From: Candidatus Poseidoniaceae archaeon
GTDB taxonomy: Archaea > Thermoplasmatota > Poseidoniia > Poseidoniales > Poseidoniaceae
Direction: 5' to 3'
DNA length: 5,132 nucleotides
Assembly (NCBI GenBank): GCA_013330765.1
Contig: DUHU01000131.1
Span: 1-5,132 of the forward strand
The translations under genes were made by a program, and so were the position numbers. The notes under the pieces were generated by a model. It saw only the letters and a program-made list of their open reading frames with translations. It ran no database searches and had not been told where the DNA came from. The first letter of the stretch is position 1, and every line of letters begins with the position of its first letter. Below are positions 1 through 5,132 of this stretch, piece by piece.

Positions 1-9
1 CAACACAAG

Positions 10-17
10 TTCATACC
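10..17 (+). promoter_or_regulatory. TATA-like element before the LON-domain gene
   Basis: TTCATACC lies 29 to 22 bases before the ATG at 39. It matches the elements before the other three genes with visible starts (TTGAAACC, TTGAATCC, TTGAACGG) in both form and spacing. Archaeal TATA boxes centre about 26 bases before the transcription start, so this position would give a leaderless or nearly leaderless mRNA. No Shine-Dalgarno sequence is seen before the ATG, which agrees. The call is an inference from position and similarity. Confidence 0.35.
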
Positions 18-38
18 CTCGTGTGACGACGTTGGACC

Positions 39-785
39 ATGAACGATGAGCAGCCCCTCCCGCTCTTCGTCCTCCCCATGACCCTCATGCCAGGAGAAAT
101 CACGCAACTGCGTGTGTTTGAGCCACGGTACAAGCAGATGCTTGACACCTGCATTCTCGACGAACGCCCGTTTGGGCTGGTCCTCAACGACCCCTTCCAT
201 CCTGTTCGAGGCTGGGATGGACCTCGGACCACCGGCACCCTGGCTCACATCGAAGACCACGAGGAAGCGGGGAGCAACCACATGCTCGTGGTTCGAGGCG
301 GCGACCGTTTTGACGTCGTGGAGGTCATCGAACCCGCACTCCCTCCTTTTTCTGACCCGGCGGTCAGCGATTTGGTCGGCGAAGACGGCTTTTTCCCAGA
401 CCAAGAAGCACTGATGACACGGGCGGAAGAATTGGGCAGGTCCGACTTGCCCCTTCACATCAGCGCAACAGTACGGCTGCGGCCCGCATTCGATCCGTCG
501 GATGCAGCCATGGGGGCCGTCCATACCCTGCTCCACTCGACGATGACGGCGATCGCCGCTGCCATGGGCATCGACGAGGAGACCGCTGGACCTTGGGTTG
601 AAAACCGGATTGCAGACGTCACCGCCGCAGGGCCCGATGGCATCTTTTTGGCGGCCGCCATGGTGCTTCCAGACCCCGAATCACGTCAACAAGTGCTCTC
701 AAGCACGTCGTTCGAAGAGGCTCTTGGGGAACTTGAACACGGCCTTCGCGGCATCCGCAAGGACCTGGGCCTCGAAGAAGAGTGA
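39..785 (+). CDS. Stand-alone LON substrate-binding domain protein
   Basis: A 248-residue protein whose N-terminal part matches the LON N-terminal (substrate-binding) domain. LPLFVLPMTLMPGE (residues 7-20) followed by LRVFEPRYKQML (24-35) and RPFGLVL (43-49) is the family signature, normally P-FPL--VLFPG then L-IFE-RY and RPFG-V. TGTLAHI (65-71) and VVRGGDRF (84-91) fit the next strands. There is no AAA+ ATPase and no Ser-Lys protease domain, so this is not Lon protease. The rest (about 120-248) looks helical and ends in an acidic tail, GLEEE. Stand-alone LON proteins are thought to bind peptides or misfolded protein, but their role in archaea is not settled. The start is firm: an in-frame TGA lies at 24-26 and ATG 39 is the first start codon after it. 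The stop is one base from the stop of the convergent oxidoreductase gene. Confidence 0.88.
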   Translation: MNDEQPLPLFVLPMTLMPGEITQLRVFEPRYKQMLDTCILDERPFGLVLNDPFHPVRGWDGPRTTGTLAHIEDHEEAGSNHMLVVRGGDRFDVVEVIEPALPPFSDPAVSDLVGEDGFFPDQEALMTRAEELGRSDLPLHISATVRLRPAFDPSDAAMGAVHTLLHSTMTAIAAAMGIDEETAGPWVENRIADVTAAGPDGIFLAAAMVLPDPESRQQVLSSTSFEEALGELEHGLRGIRKDLGLEEE

Positions 786-786
786 C

Positions 787-1803
787 CTACATCGAAAGCA
801 GGACCTTCCCCACATTCTCTCCATTATGGAGTCGATGGTGCGCACGAACCGTCTCTTCCAAGGGAAAAACGGAATCAATGACGGGGTCGAGGTGGCCCTC
901 CATGACTCCTTGGACCAATCGCTCCATCTGGTGCATCAAGACGTCTTGACGGGACCACGTGCCCATGTGAACGCCGTACAAGGCACGGTTTCTGGTCATC
1001 AAGCGCATGGGATCGATTTCAGCACGTCGTAGCCATGCGAGGGCCGTTCGAATTGGGCGGCGTTTGCCCGTCGGCGCGAAGGCCGACAAGCCGTAGGTGT
1101 AGACCCGACCGCCTTCACGGCACGCGGACAGGCTCCGAATGAGATGGTCTCCGCCAACAGGATCCAACACATGATCCACCCCATCCCCGCCGGTGGCGTC
1201 GAGAACAATGCGGACAAAATCCTCCGAATGGCGATCGATGGGCGTCCCACCAAAGGACCGGATAATCTCCGCTTTTTTCGCCGACGCGGTGGCCCATACG
1301 TTCGTTACGCCCGCCCATCGGCACAGCTGCAAGGCCGCAGTGCCCACACCACCACCACCCCCGTGGATCAACACAGAATGTTCTGCCTCGAGGTGACCGA
1401 GATGATGCAGCATGTGGTGTGCGGTGAGGTAGGTCACCGGCATGGCCGCGGCCGCCTCGAGGCTCATGCCTTCAGGAACCCGAACAACGCGGTTTGCCTC
1501 ACATGTCAGGTGGCTCGTCTGTGCACCGGTGCCCGGCACCGCGATGACGGGATCACCAACGGCCAAACCCTCGACCTCGGAACCAACCTCAGCAACCGTC
1601 CCGGATGCCTCGTATCCTGGTGTGTAGGGGTACGGAGGTCGTGGTTTGTACAGACCGAGGCGCTGCAAAAGGTCGGCGAAATTGATGCCCGCAAACGCGA
1701 CATTGACGAGAACCTCACGTGGCCCGGGGGGCCTTGGTTGGAAGGATTCGACGCGCATGGTTTCTGGGGCACCGGCCCGGGTCAACACCAACCGCTTGCC
1801 CAT
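787..1803 (-). CDS. VAT1-like NADPH:quinone oxidoreductase (zinc-free MDR superfamily)
   Basis: A 338-residue medium-chain dehydrogenase/reductase, the usual full length for quinone oxidoreductases. The N-terminal GroES-like domain carries GINFADLLQRLGLY (39-52) and YTPGYEASGTV (60-70), the motif typical of QOR and especially VAT1-like members. MPVTYLTAHHML (121-132) leads into the Rossmann domain, whose nucleotide-binding loop is HGGGGGVGTAALQL (147-160). DATGGDGVDHVLDPVGG (202-218) and GGRVYTYG (231-238) complete the fold. The cysteine cluster and catalytic zinc ligands of alcohol dehydrogenases are absent, so it should be a zinc-independent, probably NADPH-using reductase of quinones or activated enones in the cytosol. 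The true substrate cannot be read from sequence. It is transcribed divergently from glyA and is probably monocistronic. A TATA-like TTGAAACC sits 28 to 21 bases before the ATG at 1803. Confidence 0.9.
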   Translation of the reverse strand: MGKRLVLTRAGAPETMRVESFQPRPPGPREVLVNVAFAGINFADLLQRLGLYKPRPPYPYTPGYEASGTVAEVGSEVEGLAVGDPVIAVPGTGAQTSHLTCEANRVVRVPEGMSLEAAAAMPVTYLTAHHMLHHLGHLEAEHSVLIHGGGGGVGTAALQLCRWAGVTNVWATASAKKAEIIRSFGGTPIDRHSEDFVRIVLDATGGDGVDHVLDPVGGDHLIRSLSACREGGRVYTYGLSAFAPTGKRRPIRTALAWLRRAEIDPMRLMTRNRALYGVHMGTWSRQDVLMHQMERLVQGVMEGHLDPVIDSVFPLEETVRAHHRLHNGENVGKVLLSM

Positions 1804-1823
1804 GACACCGGGTCTCGCCCCAC

Positions 1824-1831
1824 GGTTTCAA
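1824..1831 (-). promoter_or_regulatory. TATA-like element before the MDR oxidoreductase gene
   Basis: On the minus strand this reads TTGAAACC, preceded by GC, at 28 to 21 bases before the ATG at 1803. The ten-base string GCTTGAAACC differs from the one before the AlkB-type gene (GCTTGAATCC) at one position, and both sit at exactly the same distance from their start codons. This fits an archaeal core promoter of a leaderless transcript. The promoter role is inferred, and the sequence is a weak TATA box by the usual archaeal consensus. Confidence 0.4.
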
Positions 1832-1869
1832 GCCGCCGTTTCTCAACCACTGGGCGTGCAAAAATGGCT

Positions 1870-1877
1870 TTGAACGG
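1870..1877 (+). promoter_or_regulatory. TATA-like element before glyA
   Basis: TTGAACGG, within GCTTTGAAC at 1867-1875, lies 27 to 20 bases before the ATG at 1897. An A-run (CAAAAATG) just upstream makes this the most AT-rich spot in the spacer. The position matches the elements before the other genes only if the start is 1897, not the in-frame ATG at 1864. It therefore helps choose the start. If translation began at 1864 this element would be inside the coding region. Confidence 0.35.
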
Positions 1878-1896
1878 GGCATGCATTCGTCGTCCC

Positions 1897-3159
1897 ATGA
1901 GCACCCATCCCCGCCAGACGGCCGGACGCGTACTCGATGCCGTGGCGCAGAGCGGAACGCACTACGGCTCAGGATTCCCCATGATCGCCAGCGAGAACGT
2001 CATCTCGCCACTCGTCCGTCGGGCGTGCGACAGCGACCTTCACGGCCGTTATGCGGAAGGGTTGCCTGGAAAACGGTACTACCAAGGTTGCGAGGATTTC
2101 GACACCATCGAAACCATCGGGATTGATTTGGCGAAGAAGATCTTCAACGCTTCGTTTGCCAACATTCAACCCATTTCTGGAACCGTGGCCAACATCGCCG
2201 CACTCAAGGCCCTGGTCAAACCAGGGGATCGCATTACGGCGGTTTCGACCGCGGACGGCGGCCACATCTCTCACGCCCAAATGGGCGCGGTTGGCCTCAG
2301 GGGATTGGACCTCCACACCTACCCGTGGGACGAAGACCGCATGGAGCCAGACCTTGATGCAGCAGCGGCCATGATTCGTGAGACAAAACCAGCACTCGCG
2401 TTGTTTGGGGCTTCCGTGTTCCTCTTTCCAACGCCTCTTGAGGAGTTGGCCTCGGCCGCGCACGAAGTCGGGGCACAGGTAATGTACGACGGAGCGCACG
2501 TGCTGGGGCTGATCGCCGGTGGCGTTTTCCAAGATCCACTGCGCGAAGGCGCGGACGTGATGACCGGATCGTCGCACAAGACCTTCCCCGGGCCCCAAGG
2601 CGGGTTCCTCCTTTCCAACACCGAAGACGAAACGATGCAACGTCGTCTCAACAACGCGGTCTTTCCCGGAACAAACTCGTCCTACCATCTGCACCACGTG
2701 GCAGGCAAAGCGGTCGCGTTGGCCGAGTTCGAGGCCTACGGCGCCAGCTATGCCCGAGACACCGTCACGAACGCAAGGGCGTTGGCGGAAGCACTGGCCG
2801 CAGAAGGCTTCGACGTGTTGGCCGAAGAACGTGGGTACACCGCCAGCCACCAAGTCCTGACCAGGCATGGTGAGACGGATTCAGGGGCCGGCCGAGCCGC
2901 TGCAACCCTGCTCGAGGAAGCCGGGATCATCACGAACATGAACATGCTTCCAGGCGACACCCGCGCCCTCTCCCCCTCAGGCCTTCGCCTCGGCGTGCAG
3001 GAACTCACCCGCCATGGCATGGGCCCAGATCAGATGCAAGACGTCGCCACGTGCTTCCGTCGCGCATTGATCGACGGCGTGGACCCGGCGAAGGTGAAAG
3101 CCGAGGTGGCGGCGATCCGAGAAGGTTTCACCGAGGTCCAGTACTGCTTCGAGGCCTGA
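1897..3159 (+). CDS. glyA: Serine hydroxymethyltransferase, archaeal type
   Basis: A 420-residue PLP enzyme that interconverts serine and glycine while moving a one-carbon unit to a pterin carrier (a folate or archaeal analogue). Visible landmarks: IASEN (30-34), RYAEGLPGKRYYQGC (51-65) with the tyrosine and glutamate used in catalysis, QPISGTVAN (91-99), GGHISH (121-126) with the PLP-stacking histidine, YDGAHVLGL (197-205) with the aspartate that binds the PLP nitrogen, SSHKTFPGPQGG (225-236) with Schiff-base lysine K228, and SGLRLGVQE (361-369) with the carboxylate-binding arginine. The form of these motifs is that of archaeal, not bacterial, GlyA. The ATG at 1864 would add 11 residues (MALNGACIRRP). 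ATG 1897 is preferred because it places IASEN at the usual distance from the N-terminus and puts the promoter-like element at the shared spacing. The frame stays open far upstream only because it runs antisense to the oxidoreductase gene. It converges with the AlkB-type gene. Confidence 0.95.
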   Translation: MSTHPRQTAGRVLDAVAQSGTHYGSGFPMIASENVISPLVRRACDSDLHGRYAEGLPGKRYYQGCEDFDTIETIGIDLAKKIFNASFANIQPISGTVANIAALKALVKPGDRITAVSTADGGHISHAQMGAVGLRGLDLHTYPWDEDRMEPDLDAAAAMIRETKPALALFGASVFLFPTPLEELASAAHEVGAQVMYDGAHVLGLIAGGVFQDPLREGADVMTGSSHKTFPGPQGGFLLSNTEDETMQRRLNNAVFPGTNSSYHLHHVAGKAVALAEFEAYGASYARDTVTNARALAEALAAEGFDVLAEERGYTASHQVLTRHGETDSGAGRAAATLLEEAGIITNMNMLPGDTRALSPSGLRLGVQELTRHGMGPDQMQDVATCFRRALIDGVDPAKVKAEVAAIREGFTEVQYCFEA

Positions 3160-3169
3160 CATCGCTCAC

Positions 3170-3185
3170 ACAACGGGGACGTTGT
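3170..3185. terminator. Small hairpin in the glyA/alkB convergent spacer
   Basis: ACAACG-GGGA-CGTTGT forms a perfect 6-bp stem closing a GNRA-type tetraloop, starting 10 bases after the glyA stop. No T-run follows on either strand, so it is not a classical intrinsic terminator, and archaeal termination relies mainly on T-runs. It may instead mark or stabilise a transcript 3' end. A chance origin is possible. Confidence 0.3.
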
Positions 3186-3194
3186 CGGAATGCA

Positions 3195-3207
3195 CCCGGA
3201 AGCCGGG
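3195..3207. terminator. Second hairpin in the glyA/alkB convergent spacer
   Basis: CCCGG-AAG-CCGGG is a perfect 5-bp, all-GC stem with a 3-base loop, 10 bases beyond the first hairpin and 10 bases beyond the AlkB-type gene's stop at 3218. On the minus strand, the sense strand of that gene, it would be the first structure after the stop codon. There is no T-run after it, so the terminator role is tentative. Confidence 0.25.
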
Positions 3208-3217
3208 GTTTGAAGCG

Positions 3218-4228
3218 TCAGTTCGCCGTCGCCGGCATGTCCGCCAACCTTGCAGCCATCCATCGCTTCCACAGGGGGGAAAGCAACGCTGGCCAAAAGC
3301 ATCCATAGTACCCACTGGGCATGTCGGGGGCGCCTTCGTACGGCTGAAGGTCCCACCACCCTTCGCTGGCCTTGAGGTGGTGTGCGGGGTGAAGGCTGAG
3401 GTTGAACAACGTCCAACACGACCACCGCCGTTCGGATTGCCAACTGTGCATCTTGCTTTGCCGTTCACCCTCCTTTCGACGCAGGCCGTAATGCTGGACG
3501 TAGTTGATGTACTCCAACAAGAAGACGGCCACAGCGGCTTGTCCAAGGAAAGCCAAGCCGGCACCTGCATCGAGCGCAAGAAGGCCCCCTACAAGGGCCA
3601 ATTCAACCACGACGATGCGCACCACACGGTTTCGCCAAACCCCGACGCCTCGTTTCGCATGCAGGGCGTACGCATCTCGGAATTGCCGTGGAACGGTCCG
3701 TGCCACAAAACCCCAGACGGATTCACCCGCGTCCGCAGAAGCCGGATCTGTGGCGGTGGCGACGTGTTTGTGATGGGTGATGTTGTGCTCTTCTGTGAAG
3801 TGCCCATACAAGACGAGCAGCATGTTGAGGCGCGCCAATTTGGCGGACAACGACTTTGGACGCGTGTGGCCGAGTTCGTGGGCGACGATGATGCCGCTGA
3901 CGCCCGAACAGATTCCCGTTGACACGGCCGCGGCCAGCAGGTAGAGCGGATCCTCACCCAGTGTCCCGAGTCGCACCAAGGCCAGTATGGCGCAGACGTG
4001 AAGCGCGGTGTGCACATACAACAAACCCCTGAACGGCCGCCCCGACGCCGGACGTAGTTGCGACCGCGACCGCGTTCCGAGCACACGATCGAGGACGGGG
4101 CCTATGCCTAGCATCCACACGGCGCCCATGGCTGCAGCAGGGCCGCCAACGATGTTTCCGGCAATCACCAGGCCCGGATTGATCAAGCCCAGCAAATGGG
4201 GAGCAAACGGTGTTTCACGCCCCTCCAT
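3218..4228 (-). CDS. alkB: AlkB-type membrane alkane/hydrocarbon monooxygenase (non-haem diiron)
   Basis: A 336-residue integral-membrane protein of the fatty-acid-desaturase/hydroxylase superfamily (not the DNA-repair AlkB). All nine histidines that bind the two irons in AlkB are present with the right spacing: HELGH (H117, H121), EEHNITHH (H148, H152, H153), NYVQHYGL (H246) and LHPAHH (H280, H283, H284). Two features favour AlkB over desaturases: the HYGL motif, and the segments VATATDPASA (156-165) and SGYYGCFWP (305-313) before PLWKRWM. Hydrophobic stretches near 13-45, 68-88, 94-116, 201-219 and 222-245 suggest about five or six helices. Expected chemistry is O2-dependent terminal hydroxylation of an alkane, alkyl chain or similar apolar substrate, with electrons from rubredoxin or ferredoxin; no such donor is in the window. 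It is shorter than typical AlkB (about 400). Box 2 has THH where GHH is usual, and box 3 has HPAHH where HSDHH is usual, so the substrate may differ. Other options are a XylM-like or lipid hydroxylase. Confidence 0.87.
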   Translation of the reverse strand: MEGRETPFAPHLLGLINPGLVIAGNIVGGPAAAMGAVWMLGIGPVLDRVLGTRSRSQLRPASGRPFRGLLYVHTALHVCAILALVRLGTLGEDPLYLLAAAVSTGICSGVSGIIVAHELGHTRPKSLSAKLARLNMLLVLYGHFTEEHNITHHKHVATATDPASADAGESVWGFVARTVPRQFRDAYALHAKRGVGVWRNRVVRIVVVELALVGGLLALDAGAGLAFLGQAAVAVFLLEYINYVQHYGLRRKEGERQSKMHSWQSERRWSCWTLFNLSLHPAHHLKASEGWWDLQPYEGAPDMPSGYYGCFWPALLSPLWKRWMAARLADMPATAN

Positions 4229-4248
4229 GCTCCCACCACCGCTGCTGT

Positions 4249-4256
4249 GGATTCAA
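4249..4256 (-). promoter_or_regulatory. TATA-like element before the AlkB-type gene
   Basis: The minus strand reads TTGAATCC, preceded by GC, at 28 to 21 bases before the ATG at 4228. It is nearly identical to the element before the MDR oxidoreductase gene and has the same spacing. It suggests the gene has its own promoter and a leaderless mRNA, even though the M24 gene lies just upstream on the same strand. GGTGGTGGGAG directly before the ATG is purine-rich but abuts the start too closely to be a clear Shine-Dalgarno site. Confidence 0.4.
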
Positions 4257-4260
4257 GCGT

Positions 4261-4293
4261 TGTTCCTGCAGCACCCGTCTCGGGGGCGGAACA
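4261..4293. terminator. Bulged hairpin just after the M24 peptidase stop
   Basis: TGTTCC (4261-4266) pairs perfectly with GGAACA (4288-4293). Inside, after a 4-base bulge (TGCA), GC (4271-4272) pairs with GC (4286-4287), an A/G mismatch follows, and CCCG-TCT-CGGG (4274-4284) closes the stem, for 12 base pairs in total. On the minus strand it begins 3 bases after the peptidase stop codon and ends just before the promoter-like element of the AlkB-type gene. That position suits a transcript end or a processing site. No T-run follows, so the function is inferred. Confidence 0.35.
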
Positions 4294-4296
4294 GGG

Positions 4297-5132
4297 TCAC
4301 GCCTCGTCGATTTCAGGCTCGCTCCTGCGGGGGACCAGCACGGCGACCACGCATGCGATGGTGAGCGTCTCGACCAAACCAAAGGGAAGAGGTACGGCTT
4401 CCAATACTCCGTCAGAAGCCCGCCCTTCATCCCGATCGGCGTTGTGCTGAGGCAGTGCAGGATAGTCGTCTTCCATGACCATGAACCAATCGAGGTCGCG
4501 GGGGAGGTCCTCCGTCAAAGGCTCGTGACCGTCCACATCGACCAGGTAATCGTCTTCAATGCGAATTCCGAACCAATCCTCGATGTAGATGCCCGGTTCG
4601 ATGGTGATGGCATCGATGGGCGTCAACGGTTCGTTGTTGAAATTCAAGCCGAAAAGCGGCTCATCGAACCCGCTGGAGAGCAAGGGAGGCTCGTGAACGC
4701 AAACGCCAAACCCGTGCCCAAGGCTGTGAATGAAGTACTCACCGTACCCCTTCTCCTCAATGTAGGTTCGAGCCACATCGTCCAACACCCATGCGGGGGT
4801 TCCCGATTCAATCAGCGGGAACGTGAGGTTCTGGGCGTCGTGGACCGTCATGTAAGCGTCGATGATCGTCTCGTTGTCGGTGCCTCCGATGACGTAGGAT
4901 CGGGTGACGTCACTGACCCAATCTTGCACACGCGCCCCGAGGTCCACGACCACCACATCGCCGGGTTGGACGATACGCGGCCCAGCCCCATGGTGTTCAG
5001 GATCGCCGTGGGGAATGGCGCCGTTTGGGCCACTTGCCACGATGGTTTCGAAGCTGGGCCAAATCGGATTTGACCCGTTCCGAATCATCGATCTGTCGAT
5101 CTCTTCTGCGATTTCGGCTTCGGTGAATTCCT
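4297..5132 (-). CDS. M24 metallopeptidase, Xaa-Pro aminopeptidase/dipeptidase type (partial, N-terminus off the right edge)
   Basis: The reading frame enters from the right edge with EFTEAEIAEEIDRSMIRNG and gives 277 visible residues to the TGA at 4297-4299. The Met at 5088 is internal: TE-EIA before it is a normal part of the pita-bread fold. Numbering from that Met, all five metal ligands of the family are present: D49 (VVVDLGA), D60 (VSDVTRSYVIG), H125 (HSLGHGFG), E164 (TIEPGIYI) and E178 (GIRIEDDYLV), along with H27 (AIPHG) and H132 (VHEPP), which aid catalysis. SFETIVASGPN (12-22) is typical of the M24B Xaa-Pro group, as opposed to methionine aminopeptidase. The enzyme should use two divalent metals to cleave Xaa-Pro bonds. 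After the catalytic domain ends (about 195) there is an unusual acidic linker and a hydrophobic segment at 236-252 (GLVETLTIACVVAVLV), then PRRSEPEIDEA. This could be a C-terminal membrane anchor. The N-terminal creatinase-like domain, if any, is outside the window. Confidence 0.9.
   Translation of the reverse strand, partial: EFTEAEIAEEIDRSMIRNGSNPIWPSFETIVASGPNGAIPHGDPEHHGAGPRIVQPGDVVVVDLGARVQDWVSDVTRSYVIGGTDNETIIDAYMTVHDAQNLTFPLIESGTPAWVLDDVARTYIEEKGYGEYFIHSLGHGFGVCVHEPPLLSSGFDEPLFGLNFNNEPLTPIDAITIEPGIYIEDWFGIRIEDDYLVDVDGHEPLTEDLPRDLDWFMVMEDDYPALPQHNADRDEGRASDGVLEAVPLPFGLVETLTIACVVAVLVPRRSEPEIDEA

Noticed and set aside
1144..1896. Open frame extending glyA about 250 codons upstream on the plus strand
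   Set aside because: It runs antisense to the complete MDR oxidoreductase gene, has no recognisable domain, and would give GlyA an N-terminal extension unknown in the family. Low stop density in GC-rich DNA explains it.
1864..1896. ATG at 1864 as the glyA start
   Set aside because: It is possible, but it adds MALNGACIRRP beyond the usual N-terminus and would put the shared promoter-like element inside the gene; 1897 fits both better.
1969..2868. A 299-residue minus-strand open frame inside glyA
   Set aside because: It mirrors a strongly conserved enzyme gene on the other strand and its protein is rich in Arg, Gly and Val with no motif; it is a shadow of glyA codon bias.
3182..3922. A 246-residue plus-strand open frame over the AlkB-type gene
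   Set aside because: It is antisense to the nine-histidine hydroxylase and shows no family signature.
3218..4228. Reading the AlkB-type protein as a plain fatty-acid desaturase
   Set aside because: Desaturases share the histidine boxes, but the HYGL motif, the VATATDPASA segment after box 2 and the SGYYGCF-PLW tail are features of AlkB/XylM hydroxylases.
4210..5073. A 287-residue plus-strand open frame over the M24 gene
   Set aside because: The minus-strand M24 frame has every catalytic ligand; the plus-strand product has no recognisable fold and is antisense to it.
5034..5088. Met at 5088 as the start of the M24 peptidase
   Set aside because: The frame is open to the window edge and the residues before this Met (TEAEIAEEIDRS) match the conserved start of the M24 catalytic domain, so the gene begins further out.
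1..5132. A single operon or defence/mobile system spanning the window
   Set aside because: The genes alternate strands, the encoded functions are metabolic and unrelated, and no transposase, integrase, repeat array or toxin-like small gene is visible.

Overview
The window most likely comes from an archaeon, probably a planktonic marine euryarchaeon of the Poseidoniales (Marine Group II) type. The best evidence is the serine hydroxymethyltransferase, which has the archaeal form of every signature (for example SSHKTFPGPQGG around the PLP lysine and YDGAHVLGL). Supporting signs are short gaps between genes, no convincing Shine-Dalgarno sites, and a TATA-like element about 28 bases before each visible start codon, as expected for leaderless archaeal transcripts. 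Base composition is GC-rich throughout, roughly 60% by eye. The lineage is an inference; no marker such as rRNA is present.

Layout from left to right: (1) a stand-alone LON substrate-binding-domain protein, plus strand, 39-785. (2) A zinc-free, VAT1-like quinone oxidoreductase of the MDR superfamily, minus strand, 787-1803, convergent with the LON gene and one base away from it. (3) A 93-base divergent spacer, then glyA (serine hydroxymethyltransferase), plus strand, 1897-3159. (4) A 58-base convergent spacer with two small hairpins. (5) An integral-membrane, nine-histidine AlkB-type alkane/hydrocarbon monooxygenase, minus strand, 3218-4228. (6) A 68-base spacer with a bulged hairpin and a promoter-like element. 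(7) The C-terminal part of an M24 metallopeptidase (Xaa-Pro aminopeptidase/dipeptidase type), minus strand, 4297 to the right edge, whose start lies outside the window. No RNA genes, mobile elements, CRISPR arrays or long repeats were seen, and no gap exceeds 100 bases.

The genes do not form one pathway. GlyA supplies glycine and one-carbon units, the M24 enzyme finishes peptide degradation, and the MDR enzyme and the AlkB-type protein are redox enzymes that imply an aerobic cell. The two items most worth attention are the AlkB-type hydroxylase with all nine iron-ligand histidines in an archaeal neighbourhood, and the TTSAWNSS element that recurs at nearly the same distance before four different start codons.
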